Assembly: GCF_020708045.1 (NCBI RefSeq)
Contig: NZ_JAJFES010000006.1
Span: 62,001-126,000, forward strand
Origin: Massilia sp. IC2-278
GTDB taxonomy: Bacteria > Pseudomonadota > Gammaproteobacteria > Burkholderiales > Burkholderiaceae_D
Direction: 5' to 3'
DNA length: 64,000 nucleotides
Below the pieces are notes generated by a model. It was not told where the DNA came from. It worked only from the letters and a program-made list of their open reading frames with translations, and ran no database searches. A program made the translations under genes and the position numbers. Position 1 is the first letter of the stretch. Each line of letters begins with the position of its first letter. Of the stretch, positions 10,545 through 20,389 are shown in pieces.

Positions 10545-13415
10545 TCAGAAGGTGTAGTTCAGGCCCAGGCTGTAGAAGCGGCCGATGGCGCCTGCCTGGT
10601 GCAGCGACGCGTTGTACGAGGTCTGGGCGCCGGCGTTGCCGTAGGTGGCGACGTCATACGGCGGCTGCTTGTCGAACAGGTTCAGCACGGCAGCGCGCAG
10701 GGTCAGGTTCTCGCTCAACTTGTACTGCAGGTTCAGGTTGGTCGTGGTGAACGAGGACACGTTGCAGTACTGCAGAGGCTGTGGCAGGCCGGTGAAGTAC
10801 TGGCGGCCGCCCACGTCTTCCGCGGTCGAGTTGCAATCGAGTGCGCCGAGGGCCGGGTCGATGGTCGAGAAGCCGCTGGTGTAGTTCACCGTGGCCGTCA
10901 CGTCCAGCGGGCCGCGGTTGTAGCCGAGGGTGAACTGGGCGCGGTCTTTCGGGTTACCGGTTGCGCCGCCGACCGACGATGGGCCCTGGGTGCCTGCCAG
11001 CTGGTAGGTTTCGCCTGCGACCGAGGTTTCATAGCCGAAGGTGTGCGCCGCGCTCAGGTTGGCCGTGATGGCGCCCATGTCGTTGGCCAGGCGCCAGCGG
11101 TAACGCACGTCCGCCTCGATGCCGTGGGTCTTGGTGCTGCCGGCATTGATGTATGGCGATTCGGCGTACAGGATCGGGCCGGCGGCCGGGGTACCGATCG
11201 TGGTGCCGGTGCCGACGCCGGTGGCGATGGCGATCGGCGCGATCGGGCCGCGCACCCATACCGGCGCATAGCTCGGGTCGTTGCCGGCCTGGGTCACGAT
11301 CAGGTTGTTGATCTTGATGTTGTAGTAATCCAGGGTCATGTTCAGGCCGCGCAGCGGCTCGACGATCAGGCCCAGGGTGTAGGACTTGGATTTCTCTGGC
11401 GACAGGTCCGGATTGGTGGTCTGCACGTACGGCGGCGCGAACGAGCAGGCCGACGGCACGTTGCCGGCGGTGGTACGGCTGCCGTTCGGGCACAGGATCG
11501 GGTCGCGGATCGCGTTGAACGTGAAGAAGGAACCGGCGTTGCCGACTTCCGACGGGTTCGGCGCACGGAAGCCGCGCGCGAAGGTGCCGCGCACGCCGAC
11601 CTGCTGGATCGGGGTCCACTTGAAGTTGGCCGACGGCGTGAACGAATTGCCGTAGGTGTCGAAGTGGTCGTAACGGCCCGAGACGCCGACTTCGACGTTC
11701 TGGATCGGGGTGGCGCGGATTTCGGCAAACGCCGCGGTGTTGGTTTCGTCGCCGATGGTGAAGGCCGAGGTGTTGGCCACCAGGCCGTTCGCGGTCAGCG
11801 GCGAAGGCGGCGCATTCTGCTCGCGCTCGTGCCAGTGGATACCGGCTGCGATGGCCAGCGGGCCGGCGCCGAGCTGCATCAGTTCGCGCGAACCGACCAG
11901 GTCGAAGTAGTTCAGGGTCGAGGTCAGCTTGTTGCTGAAGCGTGGCGAGACCTGGTTGACCAGGGCCGGATCGTTGTTGCCGAGCACGTTCCAGGTACCG
12001 TTGTTCAGGGCGTTGTACAGGGCGTTGCGGTTCACGTAGCCGCTGTAGTTGGCGTCCGACTTGACACGGGTCGCGCCGGCGGCGGCCGACAGGTCCCAGC
12101 CGTAGGCGCTACCGGTCAGGTCGACCGAGAAGCGGGTGCTGGTCGACTTGTTGTCGGTGGTCAGGGCCGGATCGATATCGGGGATGAAGCCGTACAGGCT
12201 CGACGCGGCGCCGAGCTGGTTGGTGACGCCGGCGCCGACCGGTGCGCCCGGCTGGAACAGGGTGCTGGCGATGGCGCCCACGCGCGGGGTCAGGATGCCG
12301 TTGGCCAGCACGGTGGTGCCGTTGAAGCTGCGCGGGTTGTAGATCGCAGGCGCGGCGGCGCGGTTGTTCAGGCTCTTGCGCTGGAACATCGAGCCCTTGA
12401 AGGCGATTTCCCAGTCCTGGCTCAGCTTCTTGGTCATGCCGATCAGGACGTTGATGTTCTCGGTAGCCGGCTGGATGAAGGAGTCGGTATCGCGCACCGA
12501 GCAGGCGCCGGCGCGGTACAGCTGGAAGTTGCAGCTCGGGTCGAGGAACTGGTAGCTGGCCGGATTGTCGACGCCGGTGTTCGGGTTGTACAGGAACGGG
12601 CTGCTGGCCGCGGTCAGGAAGGGGTCGGTGTTGACGGCGGTCGGCACGCCCAGGGTCAGGTCGTTGCCGCCGCGCGAACGCCAGTCGCGGTTGGCCCAGC
12701 CGTATTGGTCGCGGTCCGCCACGCGGATCGATTTCTGGTCGCGCCACTCGGCGGTGATGAAGGCGTTGTAGCCGTCGGCTTCGATGTCGCCGATACCGGT
12801 GCTGATCGAGCCGCGCTTGGTGGCGCCGCCGCCGTGCTGGGTGTCGCCGACTTCGGCGCTCAGGCGGGTGCCGTTCAGGTTCTTCTTGAGCTTGATGTTG
12901 ATCACGCCCGCGATCGCGTCCGAGCCGTACAGCGAGGAAGCGCCGCTTTTCAGGACTTCGATGCTTTCGATGGCGTCGAAGGGAATCGAGGAGACGTCGA
13001 CGAACGAGCGCTGGGCATCGTCCGACAGCGGGTACGGCGCCATGCGGTGGCCGTCGATCAGCACCAGGGTGGCGCCGACGGTCAGGCCGCGCAGCGAGAT
13101 GCCCGATGCGCCGTTGGCGAATGCGCCGGCGAAGCCGGTGCCCAGGGTACCTGCGCCGTTGGCGGCCAGGTCGGTCAGCAGTTCGGCGACCGAGGTCTTG
13201 CCGCTTTTCTGGATGTCGGCCGCGGTCAGCACCTGCACCGGGGTCGGGGTCTCGGTATCGGCACGGCTGATCAGCGAGCCGGTCACCACCACGCGCTGCA
13301 TGGGCTGGGCTTGCGCCGGGGCTTCCTGGGCCATGGCGGGGCTCATGCCGGCCAGGGCGCCGGTAGCGGCCAGGACCGAAATTGCGTACGGCATCGACTT
13401 CAACTTAAACGTCAT
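10545..13415 (-). CDS. TonB-dependent outer-membrane receptor (large, VVVTGS type)
   Basis: A 956-residue receptor, the third of this type in the first 13.5 kb. The signal peptide ends SPAMAQ. MQRVVVTGSLISR starts the plug, which continues with KTSVAELLTDLA, LIDGHRMAP, SIEVLKSGASSLYGSDAIAG and VINIKLKK. The barrel carries GFRAPNPSE and NPDLSPEKSKSYTLG and ends SLGLNYTF. AAGGAG precedes the ATG. An 18-bp hairpin lies about 50 bp upstream of the start. The imported ligand is unknown, and no adjacent catabolic genes hint at it. Confidence 0.9.
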   Translation of the reverse strand: MTFKLKSMPYAISVLAATGALAGMSPAMAQEAPAQAQPMQRVVVTGSLISRADTETPTPVQVLTAADIQKSGKTSVAELLTDLAANGAGTLGTGFAGAFANGASGISLRGLTVGATLVLIDGHRMAPYPLSDDAQRSFVDVSSIPFDAIESIEVLKSGASSLYGSDAIAGVINIKLKKNLNGTRLSAEVGDTQHGGGATKRGSISTGIGDIEADGYNAFITAEWRDQKSIRVADRDQYGWANRDWRSRGGNDLTLGVPTAVNTDPFLTAASSPFLYNPNTGVDNPASYQFLDPSCNFQLYRAGACSVRDTDSFIQPATENINVLIGMTKKLSQDWEIAFKGSMFQRKSLNNRAAAPAIYNPRSFNGTTVLANGILTPRVGAIASTLFQPGAPVGAGVTNQLGAASSLYGFIPDIDPALTTDNKSTSTRFSVDLTGSAYGWDLSAAAGATRVKSDANYSGYVNRNALYNALNNGTWNVLGNNDPALVNQVSPRFSNKLTSTLNYFDLVGSRELMQLGAGPLAIAAGIHWHEREQNAPPSPLTANGLVANTSAFTIGDETNTAAFAEIRATPIQNVEVGVSGRYDHFDTYGNSFTPSANFKWTPIQQVGVRGTFARGFRAPNPSEVGNAGSFFTFNAIRDPILCPNGSRTTAGNVPSACSFAPPYVQTTNPDLSPEKSKSYTLGLIVEPLRGLNMTLDYYNIKINNLIVTQAGNDPSYAPVWVRGPIAPIAIATGVGTGTTIGTPAAGPILYAESPYINAGSTKTHGIEADVRYRWRLANDMGAITANLSAAHTFGYETSVAGETYQLAGTQGPSSVGGATGNPKDRAQFTLGYNRGPLDVTATVNYTSGFSTIDPALGALDCNSTAEDVGGRQYFTGLPQPLQYCNVSSFTTTNLNLQYKLSENLTLRAAVLNLFDKQPPYDVATYGNAGAQTSYNASLHQAGAIGRFYSLGLNYTF

Positions 13416-13975
13416 GAATGCTTCTCCTTCTGGGCTTTTCTCAAGGTTGATTTCTTATTGGCACCCGTACCGGTGTACGGGCATGTCTCTTTCGAACCTG
13501 GCGCGCCTGCGCGCGCTCCCTTCCTTCACGCAAACCACGTGAATACTTTTTCTTCAGGATGCTTCGGTATTACGTTTAAACATCGTTGCGACTGAAACTG
13601 ACCGCTTTTAGGCAAACTATTTTTTTATGCCCGTTGGGTTAGGACGTGCACTCTCCAAAACCGTTTATCGAGTAACGAAACGTTGTTGGCATTCGTACAT
13701 AAAACCATGTGAAAAGTCTGTGTGTCAACGAAACACGACAGGCGAAATGTGTAAAAACAACACATATGCAAAAAGAATCATTTGATGCAACGCACCAGGA
13801 AAGTGCGCAATAAATGCCAAAAAGGTGCCTCGGGAATTTTTACCGAGTGTTTATCCTTGTGGCGCGGAAATAACTAAGCGGAAGAGAACCTTTCCCGGCG
13901 CCTGATCGACTGTGCTGGCTGAAGTAAAATAGCGGATTGATTTGACCGCCCCCGCTGGCGCCCTACGCGAAACCT
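13416..13975. other. 560-bp divergent intergenic region without a gene
   Basis: It separates the third TBDR gene from the FAD-dehydrogenase gene. It is A/T-rich in the middle (about 13600-13860), as expected for promoters on both strands. Apart from the inverted repeat at 13464-13481, no RNA gene, repeat element or ORF with a ribosome site is visible. Confidence 0.5.
13464..13481 (-). promoter_or_regulatory. Perfect inverted repeat upstream of the TBDR gene
   Basis: CCCGTAC, CGGT, GTACGGG: seven-base arms around a four-base centre, 49-66 bases before the receptor start. It could be a repressor operator or a leader hairpin. No T-tract follows, so it is not a terminator. Confidence 0.4.
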
Positions 13976-15613
13976 ATGCTGCGAATTAACGAACTCAAGC
14001 TTCCCCTCGACCACCCCGACCACGCCCTGCGCGACGCCATCCTCACACGCCTCGGCATCGAGGCCATTGATCTGGTCGACTTCACCGTCTTCAAACGCAG
14101 CTACGATGCGCGCAAGAAAGCCGCCATCGTGCTGATCTACGCCATCGACGTCGAGGTCAGGAACGAGGCGGCGGTGCTGCAGCGCCTGCAGAAAGACCAG
14201 TACATCGTGCCCTCGCCGGACACCGGCTACAAGTTCGTCGACGCCCCGCGTCCGCCGGCCGGCACGCCGCGCCCGGTCGTGGTCGGGACCGGCCCCTGCG
14301 GCCTGTTCGTGGCCCTGATCCTGGCCCAGATGGGCCTCAATCCCCTGGTGCTGGAACGCGGGAAAATCGTGCGCGAACGCACCGTCGACACCTTCGGCTT
14401 CTGGCGCAAGCGCAAGCTCAACACCGAGTCGAACGTGCAGTTCGGCGAAGGCGGCGCCGGCACCTTCTCGGACGGTAAACTGTATAGCCAGATCAAGGAC
14501 CCCAAGCATTACGGCCGCAAGGTGCTCACCGAATTCGTGAAGTCCGGTGCACCGGAAGAGATCATGTACGTCAGCAAACCGCACATCGGCACCTTCCGCC
14601 TGGTGAAGATGGTCGAGCAGATGCGCGCAGAAATCCTGTCGCTGGGCGGCGAGATCCGCTTCGAGACCCGCGTCGACGACGTGCTGATCGACGAACAGAA
14701 CGGCGTGCGCCAGGTGCGCGGCGTGGTGCTGGCGAGCGGCGAAACGATCCCGACCAACCACCTGGTGATGGCGGTCGGCCACAGCGCGCGCGACACCTTC
14801 GAGATGCTGTACAACCGCGGCGTGTATGTGGAAGCGAAACCGTTCTCGATCGGCTTCCGCGTCGAGCACCCGCAATCGCTGATCGACGTCTGCCGCTTCG
14901 GTCCGAATGCCGGCAACAAGATTTTGGGCGCGGCCGACTACAAGATCGTGCACCACGCCTCGAACGGACGCTCGGTGTACAGCTTCTGCATGTGCCCGGG
15001 CGGCACCGTGGTGGCTGCCTCGTCGGAAGAAGGCCGCGTGGTCACCAACGGCATGAGCCAGTATTCGCGTAACGAACGCAATGCCAACAGCGCCATCGTG
15101 GTCGGCATCACGCCGGAGGACTATCCGGGACACCCGCTGGCCGGCATCGCCTTCCAGCGCGAACTGGAGTCGCGCGCCTTTGTACTGGGCGGCGGCACCT
15201 ACGACGCGCCGGGCCAGCTGATGGGCGACTTCGTGAAGGGCGTGGCATCGAAGGAATTCGGTTCGGTGATCCCCTCGTTCCGCCCGGCCGTGCACCTGAC
15301 CGACCTGGCGCCGTCGCTGCCGGAATACGCGATCATGGCGCTGCGCGAAGCCTTTGTCGCCTTCGACAAGCAAATCAAGGGCTACTACAAGCACGATGCG
15401 GTGCTGACCGGCGTCGAGACCCGCACTTCCTCGCCGATCCGCATCAAGCGCCGCGACGACGACCTGCAAAGCCTGAACACGCGCGGCCTGTTCCCGGCCG
15501 GCGAAGGCGCGGGCTACGCCGGCGGCATCATGTCGGCGGCCGTGGACGGCATCCGCGTGGCCGAAGCCGTGGCACTGGCCATGGGCGCGCCCGTCCCTGT
15601 CCTGCAGGACTGA
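13976..15613 (+). CDS. FAD-dependent dehydrogenase (COG2509-type)
   Basis: A 545-residue flavoprotein of an uncharacterised but conserved family. An N-terminal region of about 95 residues (KRSYDARKK and similar basic segments) precedes a Rossmann FAD motif VVVGTGPCGLFVALILAQMG near residue 100. The family hallmarks NVQFGEGGAGTFSDGKLYS and the cysteine-bearing FCMCPGG are present, as is a C-terminal FAD-contact stretch PAGEGAGYAGGI followed by SAAVDG. The substrate is not known. A ttg-initiated transporter gene begins five bases after the stop, so the two are likely co-transcribed. Confidence 0.85.
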   Translation: MLRINELKLPLDHPDHALRDAILTRLGIEAIDLVDFTVFKRSYDARKKAAIVLIYAIDVEVRNEAAVLQRLQKDQYIVPSPDTGYKFVDAPRPPAGTPRPVVVGTGPCGLFVALILAQMGLNPLVLERGKIVRERTVDTFGFWRKRKLNTESNVQFGEGGAGTFSDGKLYSQIKDPKHYGRKVLTEFVKSGAPEEIMYVSKPHIGTFRLVKMVEQMRAEILSLGGEIRFETRVDDVLIDEQNGVRQVRGVVLASGETIPTNHLVMAVGHSARDTFEMLYNRGVYVEAKPFSIGFRVEHPQSLIDVCRFGPNAGNKILGAADYKIVHHASNGRSVYSFCMCPGGTVVAASSEEGRVVTNGMSQYSRNERNANSAIVVGITPEDYPGHPLAGIAFQRELESRAFVLGGGTYDAPGQLMGDFVKGVASKEFGSVIPSFRPAVHLTDLAPSLPEYAIMALREAFVAFDKQIKGYYKHDAVLTGVETRTSSPIRIKRRDDDLQSLNTRGLFPAGEGAGYAGGIMSAAVDGIRVAEAVALAMGAPVPVLQD

Positions 15614-15618
15614 GCGCC

Positions 15619-16485
15619 TTGCAAGCCGCCACGCCAGCACAGACCGGCAGCGCCCTGGCGCCGCTGCTGGCCGTGGCCGGCTCCATCATCTCGGTGAACT
15701 TCGGGGCGGCCTATGCCAAGGGCCTGTTCCCGCTGGTTGGCAGCGCCGGCGTGACCGCCGTGCGCGTGGGCCTGGCGGCAATCCTGCTGCTGGCCTTCTG
15801 GCGGCCCTGGCGTGCGCCGCTGGCGCGGCGCGACATCGCGAACGTCGTGGTGTATGGCCTGATGCTGGGCTTCATGAACCTCCTCATCTACGCCGCCTTT
15901 GCGCGCATTCCGATCGGGATTGCGATCGCCATCGAGGTGATCGGGCCGCTGGCGGTGGTGGTGCTGTCTTCGCGCCACCTGCGCGACTTTGCCTGGGTCG
16001 CCTGCGCGGCCGGCGGGCTGTACCTGCTGGCGCCGACCACGGCAAATGCCACCGCGCTCGATCCGGTCGGCGTGGCCGCCGCGCTCGGCGCCGCCTTCTG
16101 CTGGGCGATGTACATCGTGTTCGGCAAGCGCGTGTCTACCCTGAAGGGTGGGCACGTCGTCTCGTGGGGGATGCTGGTGGCGGCCGTCTGCACGGTGCCG
16201 GTGGGGCTGGCCCAGGCCGGCAGCGCCCTGTTCGCGCCGCAGATCCTGCTCGGCGGCCTGGTGGTGGCGGTGTTGTCGAGCATCCTGCCCTACTCGCTCG
16301 AGATGCTGGCCCTGTCGCGCCTGCCGCGCCGGGTGTTCGGCATCCTGGTCAGCGCCGGGCCGGCGGTGGGTGCGCTGGCCGGCTTCTTCGTGCTGGGCGA
16401 GGTGCTGACCGCGGTGCAGTGGGCCGCGATTGGCTTGATCGTGGTGGCGACCGGCGGCAGCGCGGCGACTGCCGGCCGCAATTAA
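15619..16485 (+). CDS. EamA/DMT-family exporter, RhtA-like
   Basis: A 288-residue inner-membrane protein with about ten hydrophobic segments in two EamA repeats. Recognisable stretches are SVNFGAAYAKGLFP, RVGLAAILLL, PIGIAIAIEVIGPLAV and ILPYSLEMLALSRLP, which resemble the threonine/homoserine exporter RhtA. Substrate export of amino acids is therefore a plausible guess only. The start is TTG, five bases after the upstream stop, with AGGA about ten bases before; no ATG gives the full first helix. Its end overlaps the convergent corA stop by four bases. Confidence 0.8.
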   Translation: MQAATPAQTGSALAPLLAVAGSIISVNFGAAYAKGLFPLVGSAGVTAVRVGLAAILLLAFWRPWRAPLARRDIANVVVYGLMLGFMNLLIYAAFARIPIGIAIAIEVIGPLAVVVLSSRHLRDFAWVACAAGGLYLLAPTTANATALDPVGVAAALGAAFCWAMYIVFGKRVSTLKGGHVVSWGMLVAAVCTVPVGLAQAGSALFAPQILLGGLVVAVLSSILPYSLEMLALSRLPRRVFGILVSAGPAVGALAGFFVLGEVLTAVQWAAIGLIVVATGGSAATAGRN

Positions 16486-17450
16486 AGCCATCCAGCCTTT
16501 TTGAACCTGCGGTACATGTAGTAACTCACGGCCACCATCACCACGATGGCGACCGGATACCCATACTTCCACTTCAGCTCGGGCATGAACTCGAAGTTCA
16601 TGCCCCAGATGCCGGCAAAGGCCGTGAACACGGCAAAGATGGCGGCGTAGGCGGCCAGCTGCTTGTTGATCTCGTTCTCGTCGATGGCGACCATCGACAG
16701 CGTGACCTGGATCGCGGTGGCGATGGTGTCGCGGATGGTGTCCAGGCGGCCGGCGATGCGCAGCAGGTGGTCGTGGATGTCGCGGAAATAATCCTGGGCC
16801 TCGAAGGCCACCTGCGGCACCCGGCCGCCGTGCAGGCGCCCGACCGCATCGAGCAGCGGCATCACCGCATGGCGCAGTACCAGGGTATTGCGCTTCAAGT
16901 CGTACAAACGTTCGATGTTGTCGCGCTGGGCGCCCTTGCCGCCGAAGATGCGGTCCTCGATCGATTCGAGGTCGGATTCGAGCTTGTCGATGATAGGGAA
17001 ATAGCGGTCGACCACGGCGTCCATCAGCGCATACAGCACGAAGCCGGAACCTTTTTTCAGCAGGTGCGGCTCGCGTTCGGCACGGGCGCGCACGCCGAGG
17101 AAGCCCTGGGCCGAATCGCGCCGCACCGACAGCACGTAGTTCGGGCCGACGAAGATGGCCACCTCGCCCGAGCACAGTTCCTCGTGGTCGAGGTAGACCG
17201 TGCGCACGACGGCGAACAGAGAGTCGCCGTATTCCTCGAGCTTGGGACGCTGGTGACCGCGCGAGGCGTCTTCCACGGCCAGTTCGTGCAGGCCGAACTC
17301 GTGCTGCATGACGGTCAGTTCGACGGGGTCGGGATCGCGCAGCGCGACCCAGACGAAGCATTCGGGTTGTTTCAGGTATTCGCTGATATCCTCGACCGGG
17401 ATATCGGACAGTTTCTTGCCTTCCTGGTAGGCGACGCAGTTAATCAGCAT
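16482..17450 (-). CDS. corA: Magnesium/cobalt transporter CorA
   Basis: A 322-residue divalent-cation channel of the inner membrane. The long soluble N-terminal domain and the coupling helix end in two membrane helices. The first is followed by the diagnostic GMN motif in GIWGMNFEFMPEL, and the protein ends in the basic tail RRFKKAGWL. The ATG for MLINCVAYQ was chosen because upstream in-frame sequence has no CorA similarity and runs into a repeat element. The ribosome site is weak. The last four bases overlap the stop codon of the convergent exporter gene, leaving no room for a shared terminator. Confidence 0.93.
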   Translation of the reverse strand: MLINCVAYQEGKKLSDIPVEDISEYLKQPECFVWVALRDPDPVELTVMQHEFGLHELAVEDASRGHQRPKLEEYGDSLFAVVRTVYLDHEELCSGEVAIFVGPNYVLSVRRDSAQGFLGVRARAEREPHLLKKGSGFVLYALMDAVVDRYFPIIDKLESDLESIEDRIFGGKGAQRDNIERLYDLKRNTLVLRHAVMPLLDAVGRLHGGRVPQVAFEAQDYFRDIHDHLLRIAGRLDTIRDTIATAIQVTLSMVAIDENEINKQLAAYAAIFAVFTAFAGIWGMNFEFMPELKWKYGYPVAIVVMVAVSYYMYRRFKKAGWL

Positions 17451-17536
17451 GAAGTGAAAATGGATGGGACAGCGATGCGTGAGCTTACACCATCCGGCCT
17501 GCCCAATCGACGCGCCACAACGGCCCGCGGCGCTCA

Positions 17537-17718
17537 ACCGTACGGTGGGCACCCCGTGCCCACGCGGAACGACGCGTCATGTTGGCGGGTTTGAAGCCGC
17601 AGGCCATGCATTGAGACGCAGCGTGCAAGAGCATGCCGCAACATCCAAACATGGCCAACACCCTATCGCTTTTCGCGTGGGCACGGGGTGCCTAGCGCGG
17701 CCCGGCCCACCCTACGGT
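17537..17718. repeat. Composite inverted-repeat element, copy A
   Basis: About 180 bp filling the gap between corA and glnG. The left arm begins ACCGTACGGTGGGC and continues ACCCCGTGCCCACGCG. The right arm is its reverse complement, except for a 15-base insert, CGGGCCGCGCTAGGC, between those two halves. The interior includes ATGTTGGCGGG (17579-17589), shared with copy B. It has no coding capacity. It belongs to the family also seen near 35.4, 38.9 and 42.5 kb. Confidence 0.8.
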
Positions 17719-17769
17719 CCAGGCCGCAGGCCTCATTTGAAGCCGCAGGCCTGGAGCCTTCGCGACGCG

Positions 17770-19236
17770 TTATTCCTCCCGCGCCCCGTCGATGCCCAAC
17801 TCGACGATCTTGCGCGTAATCGTATTCCTCCCGATCCCCAGCCGCATCGCCGCATCGTTCTTGCGCCCGTGCGTGTGCTTCAGCGCCGTCTTGATCAGCG
17901 CCGATTCGAACTGCTTGCCGAGCGTGTCCATCACCTCGAACTGCCCTGCGCTGAGCATGCTCGCGGCCTGCAGTTCCAGCAGTCCGATCCAGCCATCCGG
18001 CGACGGCGGAGTAGCCAGCGCGGCCGGCGCCGGCATGCCGCCTTCCACATACGCCGGCTGGACGGCGGCAACCGCCCCCTGCCCGCCCTGGGTCAGGTCG
18101 CGCGGCAAGTCCTTGATCTCGACCGTCTGCCCCGGCGCCATCACCGTGATCCAGTTGCACAGGTTTTCCAGCTGACGCACGTTGCCCGGCAATTCCAGGC
18201 CGCTGAGGAAACGCATCGCACTGTCGCTCATGCGCTTCGGTTCGACGCCCAATTGGTGTGCGCTCTGCACCAAAAAGTGGCGTGCAAGCAAGGGAATATC
18301 TTCGCGCCGCTCACGCAGGCTCGGCAGGCGCAGGCGGATCACGTTCAGGCGATGGAACAGGTCTTCGCGGAACAGCCCGTCGCGCACGCGCTGTTCCAGG
18401 TTCTGATGGGTGGCCGCGATCACGCGCACATTCGCCTTGACCGGCTGGTGGCCGCCGACGCGGTAGAAGTGCCCGTCCGACAGCACGCGCAACAGACGCG
18501 TCTGCAAGTCGAATGGCATGTCCCCGATTTCATCGAGGAACAACGTGCCGTTCTCGGCCTGCTCGAAGCGCCCGCGCCGCATCGCCTGGGCACCGGTAAA
18601 GGCCCCGCGCTCATGGCCGAAGAGTTCGGATTCCAGCAAATCCTTCGGGATCGCCGCCGTGTTCAGCGCAATGAAGGGCTGCTGGGCGCGCGGGCTGTGC
18701 TTGTGCAGGGCGCTGGCCACCAGCTCCTTGCCGGTCCCGGATTCGCCGGTGATCAGCACCGTGACGTTCGACTGCGACAGGCGGCCGATGGCGCGGAACA
18801 CTTCCTGCATGGCAGGCGCCAGGCCCAGGATCTCGGGCGTTTCGGCAGGTGGCGCCTCGACGCTGGCTTCGCGCAGGCTTTCCTCAAGGGCGCGGCGGAT
18901 CAGCGCCACGGCCTTGTCGATATCGAAGGGCTTGGCCAGGTAGTCGAAGGCGCCGCCCTGGAAGGAAGCAACGGCCGAATCGAGGTCGGAAAAGGCGGTG
19001 ATGATGATGACCGGCAGGCCTGGGTGGCGTTCCTTGACGGCCTGCAGCAGGTCGATGCCCGATTCGCCGGGCATGCGGATGTCCGACACCAGCACCTGCG
19101 GCGTATCGTGTTCGAAGGCGGCCATCGCATCGCGGGCGTTGGCGAAACTGCGCGTCTCAAGATTTTCGCGCGCCAGGGCTTTTTCCAGCACCCAGCGAAT
19201 CGATGCGTCGTCGTCGACAATCCAGATTGGTTTCAT
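17770..19236 (-). CDS. glnG: Nitrogen regulator NtrC (sigma-54 activator)
   Basis: A 488-residue response regulator that activates sigma-54 promoters when nitrogen is scarce. The receiver domain spans about 1-120, with acidic residues in VDDD and phospho-acceptor Asp52 in LVSDIRMPG. The AAA+ domain has Walker A GESGTGK (164-170), the sigma-54 contact loop GAFTGA (211-216) and Walker B TLFLDEIGD. A Fis-type helix-turn-helix closes the protein (GRNTITRKIVELG). The ATG of MKPIWIVDDD is used because it fits the family; an upstream in-frame start would add 19 unrelated residues. The gene begins 61 bases after glnL. Confidence 0.96.
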   Translation of the reverse strand: MKPIWIVDDDASIRWVLEKALARENLETRSFANARDAMAAFEHDTPQVLVSDIRMPGESGIDLLQAVKERHPGLPVIIITAFSDLDSAVASFQGGAFDYLAKPFDIDKAVALIRRALEESLREASVEAPPAETPEILGLAPAMQEVFRAIGRLSQSNVTVLITGESGTGKELVASALHKHSPRAQQPFIALNTAAIPKDLLESELFGHERGAFTGAQAMRRGRFEQAENGTLFLDEIGDMPFDLQTRLLRVLSDGHFYRVGGHQPVKANVRVIAATHQNLEQRVRDGLFREDLFHRLNVIRLRLPSLRERREDIPLLARHFLVQSAHQLGVEPKRMSDSAMRFLSGLELPGNVRQLENLCNWITVMAPGQTVEIKDLPRDLTQGGQGAVAAVQPAYVEGGMPAPAALATPPSPDGWIGLLELQAASMLSAGQFEVMDTLGKQFESALIKTALKHTHGRKNDAAMRLGIGRNTITRKIVELGIDGAREE

Positions 19237-19297
19237 GTAGTTCGTGGCTTTCCGCAATGTGGATTCATAAGCGACCGCGGCGTCCCGCCGCACCCGC

Positions 19298-20389
19298 TTA
19301 TGGCAGCGGCAGCAGGATCCTGAAATCCGTCAGTCCTGGCCGGCTTTCGCACTCGATCATCCCCTGGTGCTGTTGCACGAAGGTCTGCGCCAGTGTCAGC
19401 CCGAGGCCGCTGCCGCCCTCCCGCCCCGACACCAGCGGGTAGAAGATCCGGTCGCGGATCTCGGGTGCGATACCCGGTCCATTGTCGATGATATGCAAAT
19501 CTAATGCCAGGCCGTAGCGGACCTTGGCCAGGGTCACCTGGCGCGCCACGCGGGTGCGCAAGACGATCTCGGCGTCGCCCGCCGCGATGCGTTGCGCGAG
19601 GGCCTGGGCGGCATTGTGGACGATGTTCAGCACGGCCTGGATCAGCTGTTCCTTGTCGCCCCGGAACTCGGGAATCGAGGCGTCGTAGTCGCGGCGGATG
19701 GTCAAGCCGTTCGGGAATTCGGCCAGCACCAGCGAACGCACGCGCTCGCAGACTTCGTGGATATTCACGTCGCCCACGATGTGCGGCTTGCGGTGCGGCG
19801 CCAGCAGGCGGTCGACCAGGGTTTGCAGGCGGTCGGCTTCCTTGATGATCACCTGCGTGTATTCCTTCAGTTCGCCCAGGTGCAGCGGCGGCAGCTCCAG
19901 CTCCAGCAGCTGCGCGGCGCCGCGGATGCCGCCCAGCGGGTTCTTGATCTCGTGCGCCAGGTTGCGGATCAGCTCCTTGTTGGCCTGGCTCTGGTCGAGG
20001 AAGCGTTCCTCGCGGTCGAGTTTGAGTTGCTGCACGTTCTCGCGCAGCTCGATCAGCACTTCGCCATCCTCCAGCGCACTGGCGATGCTGTGCACGTGCA
20101 GGGTTTCGCGCCCCGGGCGTTCCAGTGCCAGGTCCTGGCGCAGATCGCTGTATTGGTGGGCGCGGGTCTGGTCGCACAGGGCGGCCAGTTCATCGCCGTT
20201 GGTGAACAGGCTGGCCACGGTCTGGCGCGACAGCCATTTCAGCGAGGCGTCGAGCATGTTCTCGGCGGCCGGATTGGCATAGCGCACGCGGTCGTCGGGG
20301 TCGACCAGCAGCACGCTCGAGGCCAGCAGTTCGAGACCGGCAAAGCGGGCCGGCTGCGGCGCGGGGAGGTGCGCGTCGTGGTCGCTCAT
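19298..20389 (-). CDS. glnL: Nitrogen sensor kinase NtrB
   Basis: A 363-residue soluble histidine kinase and phosphatase acting on NtrC, controlled in the family by PII. The N-terminal PAS domain covers about residues 15-125. The H-box is LAHEIKNPLGGIRG with His146. The ATPase domain has the N-box NIVHNAAQAL (Asn259), G1 DNGPGI and G2 GREGGSGLGL. There are no membrane segments, as expected for NtrB. Its start overlaps the stop of the upstream DUF4124 gene (ATGA), which implies translational coupling. Confidence 0.95.
   Translation of the reverse strand: MSDHDAHLPAPQPARFAGLELLASSVLLVDPDDRVRYANPAAENMLDASLKWLSRQTVASLFTNGDELAALCDQTRAHQYSDLRQDLALERPGRETLHVHSIASALEDGEVLIELRENVQQLKLDREERFLDQSQANKELIRNLAHEIKNPLGGIRGAAQLLELELPPLHLGELKEYTQVIIKEADRLQTLVDRLLAPHRKPHIVGDVNIHEVCERVRSLVLAEFPNGLTIRRDYDASIPEFRGDKEQLIQAVLNIVHNAAQALAQRIAAGDAEIVLRTRVARQVTLAKVRYGLALDLHIIDNGPGIAPEIRDRIFYPLVSGREGGSGLGLTLAQTFVQQHQGMIECESRPGLTDFRILLPLP

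Noticed and set aside
10512..13595. 1027-codon plus-strand frame opposite the third TBDR
   Set aside because: It runs through the terminator and promoter regions of the real gene and has no recognisable motif.
13820..13850. Possible terminator CTCGGG...CCGAG in the TBDR/FAD-gene gap
   Set aside because: The stem is short, with an A/T loop and no T-tract, in a divergent region.
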